DNA of 8,783 bases from JBBPZA01 sp038199375 (GCA_038199375.1 JBBPZA010000042.1:1-8783), one strand, 5' to 3'. Shown: positions 1 through 6,004, numbered from the stretch's first letter. The notes: a model not told the origin generated them from the letters alone. A program made the numbers and translations.

Positions 1-1
1 G

Positions 2-811
2 CCGGACTCCTTCTCTGACCCGGGCGAGCTGCGCGGCCCCGAGGACGCGCTGCGGCGCGCCGCGGCGCTCACCGAGGCGGGGGCCGAGATCATCGACGTC
101 GGCGGCGAGTCCGCCGTCGTCGACCGCCCCGCGGTCGCTCCTGAGGAGGAGATCGCGCGGGTCGTGCCCGTCGTGGAGCTGATCGCCGCGCGCCTCGACG
201 TCCTCGTCTCGGTCGACACCTACAAGCCGGCGGTGGCCGCGGCGGCGTTGGCGGCCGGTGCCTCGATGGTCAACGACACCAGCGGCCTGGCCGACCCCGC
301 GCTCGCGGACGTGTGCGCGCAGACCGGAGCGGCGTTGGTCCTGATGCACACGCGGGCCGCCACGAAGGAGAAGGTCCTCGACCACCCCTACACGGACGTC
401 GGCCGCGACGTCACGACGTTCCTGGGAGAGCGCCTCGCGCTCGCTGCCACACACGGCGTCGAGGCGGAGAGGACGATCCTCGACCCCGGCCCGGACTTCG
501 GCAAGAGCCCGTCGCAGACGGTGCAGGCCCTGCGTGCGCTCGCCGACCTGCACGAGCTTGGTCGCCCGGTCCTCCTCGCCGTCTCGCGCAAGGACTTCGT
601 CGGGGCGGTCGTGCGCCGCCGGCCGCGCGAGCGCCTTGCGGGCACCCTGGCGGCCGTAGGGCATGGCGTGGACGCGGGCGCCCACATCCTCCGCCTCCAC
701 GACGTCCGTGAGGCCGCCGACTTCCTCGCCGTGCGCGCGGTCCTGCGCGGCGAGCGCGATCTGGCGCCCGCCGCGCGGGTGCCAGACGAGTTACGCCGCG
801 AAGCCCGCTAG
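2..811 (+). CDS. folP: Dihydropteroate synthase (partial, N-terminus outside window)
   Basis: This family condenses 6-hydroxymethyl-7,8-dihydropterin pyrophosphate with p-aminobenzoate to make dihydropteroate in folate synthesis, in the cytoplasm. The window enters at PDSFSD, the end of the NxTPDSFSD motif, so roughly 25-30 N-terminal residues are missing; 269 residues remain. Visible TIM-barrel motifs, in fragment numbering, are DVGGES (32-37), SVDTYK (about 70), VNDTSG (about 90), LMHTR (about 114), LDPGPDFGKS (about 160-169), SRKDFVG (about 195-201) and LRLHDV (about 230-235). The lysine of SRK and the arginine of the RxHD motif are present. The pABA-binding loop normally reads GGESTRPG; here it is GGESAVVDRP, so the usual Thr-Arg pair is not in place. 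The KDFVG and DFGK wording also recalls the actinobacterial FolP2-like paralogues, which are reported to lack the synthase activity. The family is certain; the activity is likely but not proven. The next gene follows after 72 bp on the same strand. Confidence 0.9.
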   Translation, partial: PDSFSDPGELRGPEDALRRAAALTEAGAEIIDVGGESAVVDRPAVAPEEEIARVVPVVELIAARLDVLVSVDTYKPAVAAAALAAGASMVNDTSGLADPALADVCAQTGAALVLMHTRAATKEKVLDHPYTDVGRDVTTFLGERLALAATHGVEAERTILDPGPDFGKSPSQTVQALRALADLHELGRPVLLAVSRKDFVGAVVRRRPRERLAGTLAAVGHGVDAGAHILRLHDVREAADFLAVRAVLRGERDLAPAARVPDELRREAR

Positions 812-814
812 GGT
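809..814 (+). promoter_or_regulatory. Possible -10 element for the Rho-like gene
   Basis: TAGGGT overlaps the folP stop codon about 70 bp before the next start codon and resembles a GC-rich actinobacterial -10 hexamer. No convincing -35 is seen 16-18 bp upstream, so read-through from folP is equally possible. Confidence 0.2.
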
Positions 815-871
815 CCCTCTCGTCGCCGGTCGCTGTCACAACGCGCCCGGAAGCCAACCGACCACCGACCA

Positions 872-877
872 AGGGAG
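872..877 (+). promoter_or_regulatory. Ribosome binding site of the Rho-like gene
   Basis: AGGGAG lies 6 bases before the ATG at 884. It is a good Shine-Dalgarno match and fixes this start. Confidence 0.75.
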
Positions 878-883
878 TCCCGC

Positions 884-2215
884 ATGTCCGTCCTAGGCCG
901 CTCCGAGCTCGAGGCCAGCCCGCTCGCCGATCTCCACGTCATCGCCTCCGAGCTGGGCATCGACGGCTTTCGCCGCCTGCGCAAGGCCAATCTCGTCGCC
1001 GCCATCATCGAGCGCCAGGGCGGCGAATCCGCCGACCAGACCGTAGGGATCGGCGAGGCCCTCGAGACCGCCGAGATCGCTGAGGCCGCGACCACCGACG
1101 AGGCCGCGACCACCGACGAGGCGGAGGGAAGCGGAGCGGGCGACGAGGCCGCGCCGCCCGCTCGGAGCGGTCGCCGCCGCGGCGGACGCCGCGGCCGGCG
1201 CGGCGCCGGGCGCCCAACCGAGGAGAACGGAGACACGCCTGACGCCAAGCCCGCCGGCCGCGAGCCCGCGGCGCCTGCGGCGCGGGAATCCGAGGAGGAG
1301 CGTGCCGTCGAGGGCGTCATCGAGCTGCTCGGCGGCGGCTCGGGCTTTGTCCGGGTGGCCCCGCCCGAGCCCTCCGACGAGGACGTCTACGTCTCCGCCG
1401 CCCAGATCCGCCGCTGCGAGCTCGTCGACGGCGACACGGTCACCGGGCCCGTCAGAGCGCCGCGGCGATCCGAGCGCTTCTCCTCGCTCATCCGGGTCGA
1501 CACCATCAACGGCACTCCCGCCGACGAGGTCTCGGCGGGCACCCGCTACGAGGAGCTGCCTGTGGCCTTCCCGGACGCGCGGCTCGCGCTCGGAGGAGAG
1601 GACCCCACCATCAAGGCGATCGAGTGGCTGGCCCCGTTCGGGCGCGGCTCTCGCGTGACGGTCGTCGGCCCCGCCCGGGCGGGCAAGAGCGAGGCCCTGC
1701 GGCGGATCGCTGCCTCGCTCGCCGACCAGGAGGGCCTCGCCGTGTCCGTCGCGCTGGCCGGCGTGCGGCCCGAGGAGACGGTCCAGTGGAGCGAGGGTCC
1801 GACGGCTCCGGTCGCGGCGGTCACCTTCGACGCCTCCGCCGATGCCCAGGCCCAGGCCGTAGAGCGAGCCGTCGATCAAGCTAAGCGCGTCGCCGCACGC
1901 GGCGGCGACGCAGTGGTGCTCGTCGACGGACTCGACGGGGTGCACGCGCCGGCGGCCCGCAAGATCCTCGCCGCGGCGCGCAACCTGGCCGAAAGTGGCT
2001 CGCTTACGATCGTCGCGACCTCCACCCGACCAGTGGGCGGCGAGACGACGGTGATCGCGCTCGACGTCGCGCTGACCAGCACGGGCCGCTTCCCGGCGCT
2101 CGACCTGGTCGCCAGCGGAACCCTGCGCCCCGAGCTGCTGGTCGGGGACGCCGGCGCCGAGGCGATCGCCAAGGCCCGGGCCGAGGCGGTCGCAGCGGCC
2201 GGCGCCGCGCGCTGA
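884..2215 (+). CDS. Rho-family transcription terminator-like protein, short and divergent
   Basis: Rho is a ring-shaped RNA-dependent ATPase that ends transcription. Domains seen in these 443 residues are: a Rho N-terminal helical (SAP-like) domain at 5-45; an acidic then Arg-rich linker at 50-140 with RRRGGRRGRRG at 97-107; a cold-shock-type RNA-binding domain at 141-210 (GFVRVA, DVYVSAAQIRR, GDTVTGPVR, LIRVDTING); and a RecA-like ATPase at 240-420. The Walker A is GPARAGKS (262-269), RPEETV (295-300) matches Rho's RPEEVT, Walker B is VVLVDG (344-349), and AARNLAESGSLTIVAT and RFPALDLVASGT match the Rho C-terminal core. In true Rho a long segment between Walker B and AARN carries the Q loop, and another between LTI-AT and FPAID carries the R loop region. 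Both are shortened here, and the GTGN motif is absent. It may therefore bind RNA and ATP but translocate poorly, or act as a regulator of a full-length Rho encoded elsewhere. The start is supported by a Shine-Dalgarno site. Confidence 0.88.
   Translation: MSVLGRSELEASPLADLHVIASELGIDGFRRLRKANLVAAIIERQGGESADQTVGIGEALETAEIAEAATTDEAATTDEAEGSGAGDEAAPPARSGRRRGGRRGRRGAGRPTEENGDTPDAKPAGREPAAPAARESEEERAVEGVIELLGGGSGFVRVAPPEPSDEDVYVSAAQIRRCELVDGDTVTGPVRAPRRSERFSSLIRVDTINGTPADEVSAGTRYEELPVAFPDARLALGGEDPTIKAIEWLAPFGRGSRVTVVGPARAGKSEALRRIAASLADQEGLAVSVALAGVRPEETVQWSEGPTAPVAAVTFDASADAQAQAVERAVDQAKRVAARGGDAVVLVDGLDGVHAPAARKILAAARNLAESGSLTIVATSTRPVGGETTVIALDVALTSTGRFPALDLVASGTLRPELLVGDAGAEAIAKARAEAVAAAGAAR
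1082..1117 (+). repeat. Two perfect 18-bp tandem repeats in the Rho-like linker
   Basis: Units 1082-1099 and 1100-1117 are identical (GAGGCCGCGACCACCGAC), followed by the first five bases of a third. Each unit encodes EAATTD in the low-complexity acidic linker. The length is a multiple of three, so copy-number change would keep the frame. Confidence 0.9.
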
Positions 2216-2216
2216 C
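2184..2216. repeat. Direct repeat R1, copy 1 (3' end of the Rho-like gene)
   Basis: This 33-bp segment encodes the last residues AVAAAGAAR plus the TGA stop of the Rho-like gene. It recurs at 3563-3595 with two mismatches. It contains a short GC-rich inverted repeat, GCGGC-CGGC-GCCGC, at 2195-2208. No T-tract follows, so it is not called as an intrinsic terminator. Confidence 0.9.
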
Positions 2217-2221
2217 ACGGC

Positions 2222-2311
2222 CAGGTATGCAGCGTTTTCCGGGATGCTCCTGGAAGTCCTCGGGCTTGGGCGTTCAGTGCACGCCGCGCCGTCGCAGCCA
2301 TAGCTCGAGCA
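2222..2311. repeat. Direct repeat R2, copy 1 (intergenic region and ATPase 3' end)
   Basis: This segment starts CAGGTATGCAGCG and runs across the convergent gap into the last dozen codons of the minus-strand ATPase (through its LLELW codons). Its partner is at 4222-4318. Shared exact blocks include the first 13 bp, TCGGGCTTGGGCG, an 18-bp block starting TCAGTGCACG, and GCCATAGCTCGAGCA. Confidence 0.88.
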
Positions 2312-3398
2312 GCGGGTCGGTGAGGCGCGCCTCATCTCGTTGTGAGGTGACCTCGGCGCGGTCCACAAGGCCGTCGAGTGCGGCCTTGAGGCTGCCGCGT
2401 TTCAGTCCGACGGCGCGGTAAGCACGCTCGTCGTACGGACTCGTCTGGAAGTTGGCGAGTGCCAGGGCCATGCGCTGCTCGTTCACGGGTAATGACTCCC
2501 AGCGTGCGCGCAGGACCTGTTGTCCCTCGCCAAGCGCCGACTCGACCGCGGACTCCCATGCTCTCTCGTCCGCGCTGCCGCCCTCGGCGGTCTGGCGCCA
2601 CAGATGATGCGCGAGGAGCATGGTTCGCTGAGGGTGTCCACGGGTGAATGTGAGCAACGGGTCCAGGCCCGAGCCGGGGTCGCGACCGGTCCTCTGGAAG
2701 CGCCTGAAGATGTAGTCGCCCGTCTCATCGAGGGGCAGCGGCCCGAGCGGGTAGGGCACCGCGTGCTCGAGCAGAGGCTGCGCTGGGTCCTCGAAGAGCT
2801 TGCGCATGAGACCAGGCGCCGAACCGGCGAATCCGTAGGAGGCGGCGTGTGCGTGATGCTGGATGACGCTGCGGACGGCGCCCGCCGCGTCGACCACCCG
2901 CAGGAGGTCCTGTACCTCGTCAAAGACGATGAAGCTGCGACGGTCGGTGCGCTGATGGAGCGTGGCCGGGAGCTCGAGCAGGCGCTGGAGCACGGATTCG
3001 ACGTAAACGCTGCGCGATCTCTGCAACCGCGCCGTGAAGCCGCCGCCTCCGAGTGAGACCCCGATGTCCCAGGAGCGCAGGATCGCCTCCACCGTCCGCC
3101 GCACGCCGCCCTTGAGTCGCTGCTCGTAGGCGCGCTCGATGCGTACGACGATGCTCTCGATCGAAACCACGCCCTCGAGATCCACGAGTGCCGTGGCCAT
3201 CCCGTCCTCCTCGGCTTCGCCGAGCGCCCGAGCGAGGAGCGTCGTCTTGCCGTACCGGCGGGGGCCGACGAGTCGGAACGGCTGTCCGGCTCGGGCATGG
3301 GCAAGGAGGTCCGCGGTCTCCCGGTTGCGGTCGATCATGTCAGCGGCCGGGAGCTCTCCGGCGACGACGAACGGATTCACGGAGAACGGCTCCGGCAC
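2274..3398 (-). CDS. AAA+ ATPase, archaeal-type (ATPase_2-like)
   Basis: This is a P-loop ATPase of the group often annotated 'ATP-binding protein' or archaeal ATPase; no specific substrate can be named. In 374 residues one sees NPFVVAGELPAADMIDRNRE, which replaces the usual NPF...FIGRE entry motif; Walker A GPRRYGKT (45-52); Walker B FIVFDEVQD (156-164); the sensor-like FAGSAPGLMRKLFE (190-203), typical of this family; LGPLPLDETGDYIFRRF (218-234); TRGHPQRT (252-259); and a C-terminal winged-helix-like part (300-370) ending DPLLELWLRRR. The outermost start considered is GTG at 3398, which lacks a Shine-Dalgarno site. GTG at 3380 (residue 7) has GGAG nine bases upstream and still keeps NPFVVAG, so it may be the true start. 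The gene converges on the Rho-like gene with a 58-bp gap. Its last codons are duplicated 2 kb away. Relatives are common in accessory regions, sometimes near toxin-antitoxin genes as here. Confidence 0.88.
   Translation of the reverse strand: MPEPFSVNPFVVAGELPAADMIDRNRETADLLAHARAGQPFRLVGPRRYGKTTLLARALGEAEEDGMATALVDLEGVVSIESIVVRIERAYEQRLKGGVRRTVEAILRSWDIGVSLGGGGFTARLQRSRSVYVESVLQRLLELPATLHQRTDRRSFIVFDEVQDLLRVVDAAGAVRSVIQHHAHAASYGFAGSAPGLMRKLFEDPAQPLLEHAVPYPLGPLPLDETGDYIFRRFQRTGRDPGSGLDPLLTFTRGHPQRTMLLAHHLWRQTAEGGSADERAWESAVESALGEGQQVLRARWESLPVNEQRMALALANFQTSPYDERAYRAVGLKRGSLKAALDGLVDRAEVTSQRDEARLTDPLLELWLRRRGVH
3390..3393 (-). promoter_or_regulatory. Candidate ribosome binding site favouring a GTG start at 3380
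   Basis: GGAG on the minus strand lies nine bases before the in-frame GTG at 3380-3378. Nothing comparable precedes the GTG at 3398, where the upstream sequence is AT-rich. Confidence 0.4.
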
Positions 3399-3429
3399 TA
3401 CTGCATAGTCTAGCTAGTCATAATTGCAT

Positions 3430-3458
3430 ATTGTAACTAAGCAAACCTGAAATGTGCA
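3430..3458 (-). promoter_or_regulatory. Candidate promoter of the AAA+ ATPase gene
   Basis: On the minus strand a -10-like TACAAT (3435-3430, five of six matches to TATAAT) lies 17 bp downstream of a -35-like TGCACA (3458-3453, four of six matches to TTGACA). It sits in the AT-rich patch and would place the transcript start near 3423, leaving a leader of about 25-45 bases. The match is by eye only. An alternative -10, TAGACT, lies at 3412-3407. Confidence 0.35.
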
Positions 3459-3467
3459 GCACTGCAC
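3454..3467. promoter_or_regulatory. Perfect palindrome, possible operator upstream of the ATPase
   Basis: GTGCAG-CA-CTGCAC is a perfect inverted repeat with 6-bp arms. It overlaps the proposed -35 of the ATPase promoter, which is where a repressor would act. No regulator can be assigned to it. Confidence 0.4.
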
Positions 3468-3562
3468 GCATCACGCGCAAGAACGGGCGCATGTCTCGGG
3501 GCATCGCCGGGCGTGGATAGGCGATCTCCGGGAGCGGTCCAAAGGCGCGAGGGCCCGACAGT

Positions 3563-3595
3563 AGGCGGTGGCGGCGGCCGGCGCCGCGCGCTGAC
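3563..3595. repeat. Direct repeat R1, copy 2 (displaced remnant of the Rho-like 3' end)
   Basis: This matches 2184-2216 at 31 of 33 positions. Read on the plus strand it still spells AVAAAGAAR and a TGA stop, but the codon just before it is TAG and no Rho-like reading frame precedes it, so it is a non-coding remnant. It lies just past the 3' end of the toxin gene, 1379 bp from copy 1. Confidence 0.85.
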
Positions 3596-3622
3596 CGCTC
3601 ATCGACGGGTGGTCGGCGTGAG

Positions 3623-3934
3623 CTAGTCCAGCGCGAGCGCGATGCGTAGGGCGTGGTCCAGCGCGTGCAGCTCGGCCGGTCCGAGCATGCCACGACGAGC
3701 GGCGAGCGCCGTCTTGGGGATGGTGAGCAGGTTGTCGCAGTTGGCGACCGAGCCCTCGACGAGGCCGTGGGCGGCGCCGAGCTCCACTTCGGTGGGCAGC
3801 CCGCGCACGCGGGTGGTGACCAGCACAACCGTGACGTTGGTCAGGTGAGGGATCGCGGTCGGCCGCGTGGCGATCACCGCTGGCCGTAGGCCCAGGTCGG
3901 GCCAGTCGACGTCGTAGACCTCTCCCCTGATCAC
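3623..3934 (-). CDS. mazF: MazF/PemK-like endoribonuclease toxin
   Basis: MazF toxins cut mRNA at short sequence motifs to arrest growth and are neutralised by the cognate antitoxin. The 103 residues show the family pattern: RGEVYDVDWPDLGLRPAVI at 3-21 (the usual RGEVW...G..RP.VV), the second strand VTVVLVTTRV at 34-43, and GLVEGSVANCDNLLTIPK at 57-74 (usual gL...S.v.cdqi.tv.k), then RRGMLGPAELHALDHALRIALALD. The arginine of LRP (17) and the threonines of VTT (40-41) sit where MazF's catalytic Arg and Thr are found. The start chosen is GTG at 3934. It overlaps the antitoxin's TGA by four bases (GTGA), and the family's first strand begins right there, so the longer reading frame up to 4090 is not its N-terminus. 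Translation is probably coupled to the antitoxin. Confidence 0.9.
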   Translation of the reverse strand: MIRGEVYDVDWPDLGLRPAVIATRPTAIPHLTNVTVVLVTTRVRGLPTEVELGAAHGLVEGSVANCDNLLTIPKTALAARRGMLGPAELHALDHALRIALALD

Positions 3935-4203
3935 GTGTCGTGCTCGCCGCCGGCGGGCTCCTGATCGGCCAAGAGCGCGGCGCCCAGGCGCAGGCCCGCC
4001 TCGCCGACCCAGTCCTCCTGAGGGTCGGTGGAGTACGCGCGGCGGTATGCCGCGGCGATCTGCGCCTCGCGATCTTCGCGCAGCAGCCAAAGCAATCCGG
4101 CACGCATCGCGGCCGCACGGCTAGGGAATGCTCCCCGCGCGACCGCGGCGTCGAGGCGCTCGAGATCCTCGTCAGCCAGCCGCACCGCGATCTGCACGCT
4201 CAT
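3931..4203 (-). CDS. Ribbon-helix-helix antitoxin (CopG/ParD/MazE-like)
   Basis: This 90-residue protein is acidic at its C-terminus. Residues 1-45 fit a ribbon-helix-helix DNA-binding fold: a short strand VQIAVRL at 3-9, helix one DEDLERLDAAVARG, then the turn FPSRAAAMRAGLLWLL (26-41), where the SRAAAMR pattern is the usual second-helix signature. The rest (45-90) is the tail that would wrap the toxin. It is first in the operon and ends in a GTGA overlap with the MazF-like gene, the standard order. The ATG at 4203 is preferred over upstream codons because the RHH strand starts there and the operator-like inverted repeat lies just upstream. It most likely represses its own promoter, alone or bound to the toxin. 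Confidence 0.87.
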   Translation of the reverse strand: MSVQIAVRLADEDLERLDAAVARGAFPSRAAAMRAGLLWLLREDREAQIAAAYRRAYSTDPQEDWVGEAGLRLGAALLADQEPAGGEHDT

Positions 4204-4211
4204 ACCACTCA

Positions 4212-4230
4212 GCATACCGGACAGGTATGC
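4212..4230. promoter_or_regulatory. Inverted repeat, probable operator of the toxin-antitoxin operon
   Basis: GCATACC-GGACA-GGTATGC has perfect 7-bp arms and ends eight bases before the antitoxin ATG. On the minus strand a -10-like TATGCT (4216-4211) is embedded in the proximal arm, which would give a nearly leaderless transcript. This is the expected place for a binding site of the encoded RHH repressor. The distal arm GGTATGC belongs to repeat R2. Confidence 0.6.
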
Positions 4231-4318
4231 AGCGATTGTCCGGGAAATGCTCCGGACGTCTTCGGGCTTGGGCGCTGTGTCAGTGCACGCCGCGCCGACC
4301 GCGGCCATAGCTCGAGCA
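4222..4318. repeat. Direct repeat R2, copy 2 (ATPase 3'-end remnant)
   Basis: This segment aligns with 2222-2311 along its length with a few indels. On the minus strand it still encodes LLELW followed by an Arg-rich stretch, like the ATPase C-terminus. A one-base shift after the Trp codon destroys the GVH-stop ending, and no ATPase-like sequence continues convincingly upstream. It is a pseudogene fragment of the ATPase tail, placed right behind the antitoxin promoter. Confidence 0.85.
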
Positions 4319-4421
4319 ATGCCTCGCAACGGCGTCTTGTGCGCCCTCTCGCCGCGAAGCTCAGACGCCTACCGAGAAAAGGATCTGCCACGTGGCCATA
4401 GTTCTTGGCCCCCTCCCGTCC

Positions 4422-4427
4422 TAGGAT
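4422..4427 (+). promoter_or_regulatory. Candidate -10 of the propeller gene
   Basis: TAGGAT lies 11 bases before the ATG at 4439. A start there would give a very short leader. No good -35 is visible at normal spacing, and AGGA inside it could instead be a distant ribosome binding site. Confidence 0.3.
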
Positions 4428-4438
4428 GATCCTCTGGC

Positions 4439-5950
4439 ATGCTGAGCGCGATGCTTGGATTCTCACGGCCCGTCCGGTTCAGTCGCTCGGCGCCGATGAC
4501 TGGCGTTCGCCGACGGGCCACTCTGCCGTCGGTCGTTCTCCTCGCCGCTGTCCTGGCCGCCGTCGCGCTGCTCGGGGGGCAAAGCGGTGCCGCCGGCGCG
4601 GGGCCGAAGGTTGCCCCGGATGCGCCGGTCACCGCCAACGACCTGCGGGCCACCAGGGCGCAAAACTCACCGATGCTCGCCGTCGACCCCACCAACCCGC
4701 GCTTCGTCGCCGCGGCGATCCGACAGGACGCGCCCGACTTCAGCTGCGGCCTCGAGCTCTCCGGAGACCGCGGGAGAGGCTGGGTGCCAGCCCAGCCGGT
4801 GCCCAAGCTCCCCAAGGGTGCCGAGAAGTGCTACGGGCCCGAGATCGCCTTTGACCGCGACGGGACGCTCTACTACCTGTTCGTCGGCCTGCGAGGCCGC
4901 GGAAACAACCCGATGGGGGTCTTTCTCACCAGCTCAGACGACCGCGGCCGTAGCTTCAGCGAGCCGCGCCAGATCCTCGGCCCCGGCAACTACATGGTTC
5001 GCATGGCGCTCGACCCAACGGTTGGAGACAACGGCCGTCTTCACCTCGTGTGGCTGAAGGCCCGCGCCGATGCGCCGCTGGGCGGCCTGCCACCGCCGCC
5101 CAATCCCATTCTCTCGGCCTTCTCCGAGGACGGCGGCAAGACCTTCTCACCGCCGGTCCAGGTCAACGATCCCGAGCGTGGGCTCTCGGTGGCGCCGGCC
5201 CTGGCGCTGGGACCCGACCACGCGGTTCACGTCCTCTACTACGACCTCCAGGACGACCGCATCGACTACCAGGGCCTCGAAGGCCCCACCTGGCGGGGTA
5301 GATGGTCTCTCGTGACCTCCTCCTCCTTCGACGGAGGACGAACCTTCGGCCGCGGCGTCGTGGTCGACGACCGCCTCAAGCCGCCCGAGCGGGTGATGCT
5401 GATCTACACGATGCCGCCGGCGGCACTGGTCGCCGATCGCTCGGGCAGCCTGTTCGCCGCCTGGTATGACGCGCGAAACGGCGACTGGGACGTCTTCCTC
5501 AACCGCTCGACCGACAAGGGACGGTCGTGGGGCAGGCCGCTCAGGCTGAACGACGACCGGCAGGGCAACGGGCGCAATCAGTATCTACCACGTCTCGCCG
5601 TCGCCCCCAACGGCCGGTTGGACGCAATCTTCTATGACCGGCGCAACGATCCCAAAAACATCAAGAACGACGTCTACTACACCTACTCGGCAAACGGCGG
5701 CAGCGACGTCGCTCCCAACATCAGGCTCACCTCGGCGAGCTCTGACAGCCGAAGTGGCCAGCGCTACCTCGTGCCTTCCGCCAAAGGACTGGTCGAGTTC
5801 GGCGCGCGCCTCGCGCTTCTCTCTGAGCCCTCACGCGCGCTGGCCGCGTGGACCGACACCCGCAACGCGAGCGCGGCCCCCTACCAAGACATCTTCGCGA
5901 CCGAGGTCGCCTTCGGCGCGGGTGCCACTCCGGGCGGGCGCTCGCGCTAG
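4439..5950 (+). CDS. Secreted sialidase-like (BNR/Asp-box) beta-propeller protein
   Basis: The 503-residue product has an N-terminal export signal: ATLPSVVLLAAVLAAVALLGG (27-47) is the hydrophobic core after RRR, followed by a small-residue stretch (GAAGAG) that suits signal peptidase. The mature part carries Asp-box repeats S-x-D-x-G-x-x-W/F: SGDRGRGW (108-115), SSDDRGRSF (165-173), SEDGGKTF (229-236), SSFDGGRTF (295-303) and STDKGRSW (357-364), with a decayed one near 416. Motifs AAWYDARNGDWDVFLNRS (340-357) and AAWTDTRN...YQDIFATEVAF (469-492) are typical of bacterial propellers annotated 'exo-alpha-sialidase'. The Arg triad of a true sialidase was not identified, so enzyme activity should not be assumed. 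Cys103 and Cys131 could form a disulfide. ATG at 4439 is the outermost start; ATG at 4496 (residue 20) would give a more standard signal peptide, MTGVRRR. A lipoprotein gene follows 54 bp downstream. Confidence 0.85.
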   Translation: MLSAMLGFSRPVRFSRSAPMTGVRRRATLPSVVLLAAVLAAVALLGGQSGAAGAGPKVAPDAPVTANDLRATRAQNSPMLAVDPTNPRFVAAAIRQDAPDFSCGLELSGDRGRGWVPAQPVPKLPKGAEKCYGPEIAFDRDGTLYYLFVGLRGRGNNPMGVFLTSSDDRGRSFSEPRQILGPGNYMVRMALDPTVGDNGRLHLVWLKARADAPLGGLPPPPNPILSAFSEDGGKTFSPPVQVNDPERGLSVAPALALGPDHAVHVLYYDLQDDRIDYQGLEGPTWRGRWSLVTSSSFDGGRTFGRGVVVDDRLKPPERVMLIYTMPPAALVADRSGSLFAAWYDARNGDWDVFLNRSTDKGRSWGRPLRLNDDRQGNGRNQYLPRLAVAPNGRLDAIFYDRRNDPKNIKNDVYYTYSANGGSDVAPNIRLTSASSDSRSGQRYLVPSAKGLVEFGARLALLSEPSRALAAWTDTRNASAAPYQDIFATEVAFGAGATPGGRSR

Positions 5951-5989
5951 ACGCGATTGGACGGAGACGATGTCCAACCGTACGGCGAC

Positions 5990-5996
5990 GGAAGGG
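5990..5996 (+). promoter_or_regulatory. Ribosome binding site of the lipoprotein gene
   Basis: GGAAGGG sits eight bases before the ATG at 6005. It favours that start over the ATG-proximal upstream codon at 5957 and places the lipobox at the right distance. Confidence 0.7.
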
Positions 5997-6004
5997 TCTG
6001 GCTC

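Noticed and set aside
2195..2208. Intrinsic terminator after the Rho-like gene
   Set aside because: The GC hairpin is inside the coding sequence and has no T-tract; Rho-like 3' ends rich in Ala/Gly codons produce such hairpins by chance.
893..2368. 491-residue open frame on the minus strand
   Set aside because: It is antisense to the well-supported Rho-like gene; the translation is Arg/Gly-rich low complexity with no family motif, as expected in GC-rich DNA.
3935..4090. Longer N-terminus for the MazF-like toxin
   Set aside because: This part is Arg/Gly-rich, overlaps the antitoxin coding sequence and precedes the family's first strand; the GTGA junction at 3931-3934 is the natural start.
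3471..4118. Minus-strand 215-residue frame across the toxin region
   Set aside because: Out of frame with both toxin and antitoxin, low-complexity Arg/Ala composition, no motif.
2184..4318. Insertion sequence or composite transposon
   Set aside because: No transposase, no terminal inverted repeats at the outer edges and no short target-site duplication were seen; the direct repeats are gene-end duplicates instead.
4204..4329. Longer N-terminus for the antitoxin
   Set aside because: It would run through the operator-like inverted repeat and the R2 remnant; the RHH fold begins at the ATG at 4203.
4209..4466. 85-residue minus-strand frame as a real gene
   Set aside because: Its only recognisable part is the frameshifted LLELW tail of the ATPase inside repeat R2, so it is a remnant.
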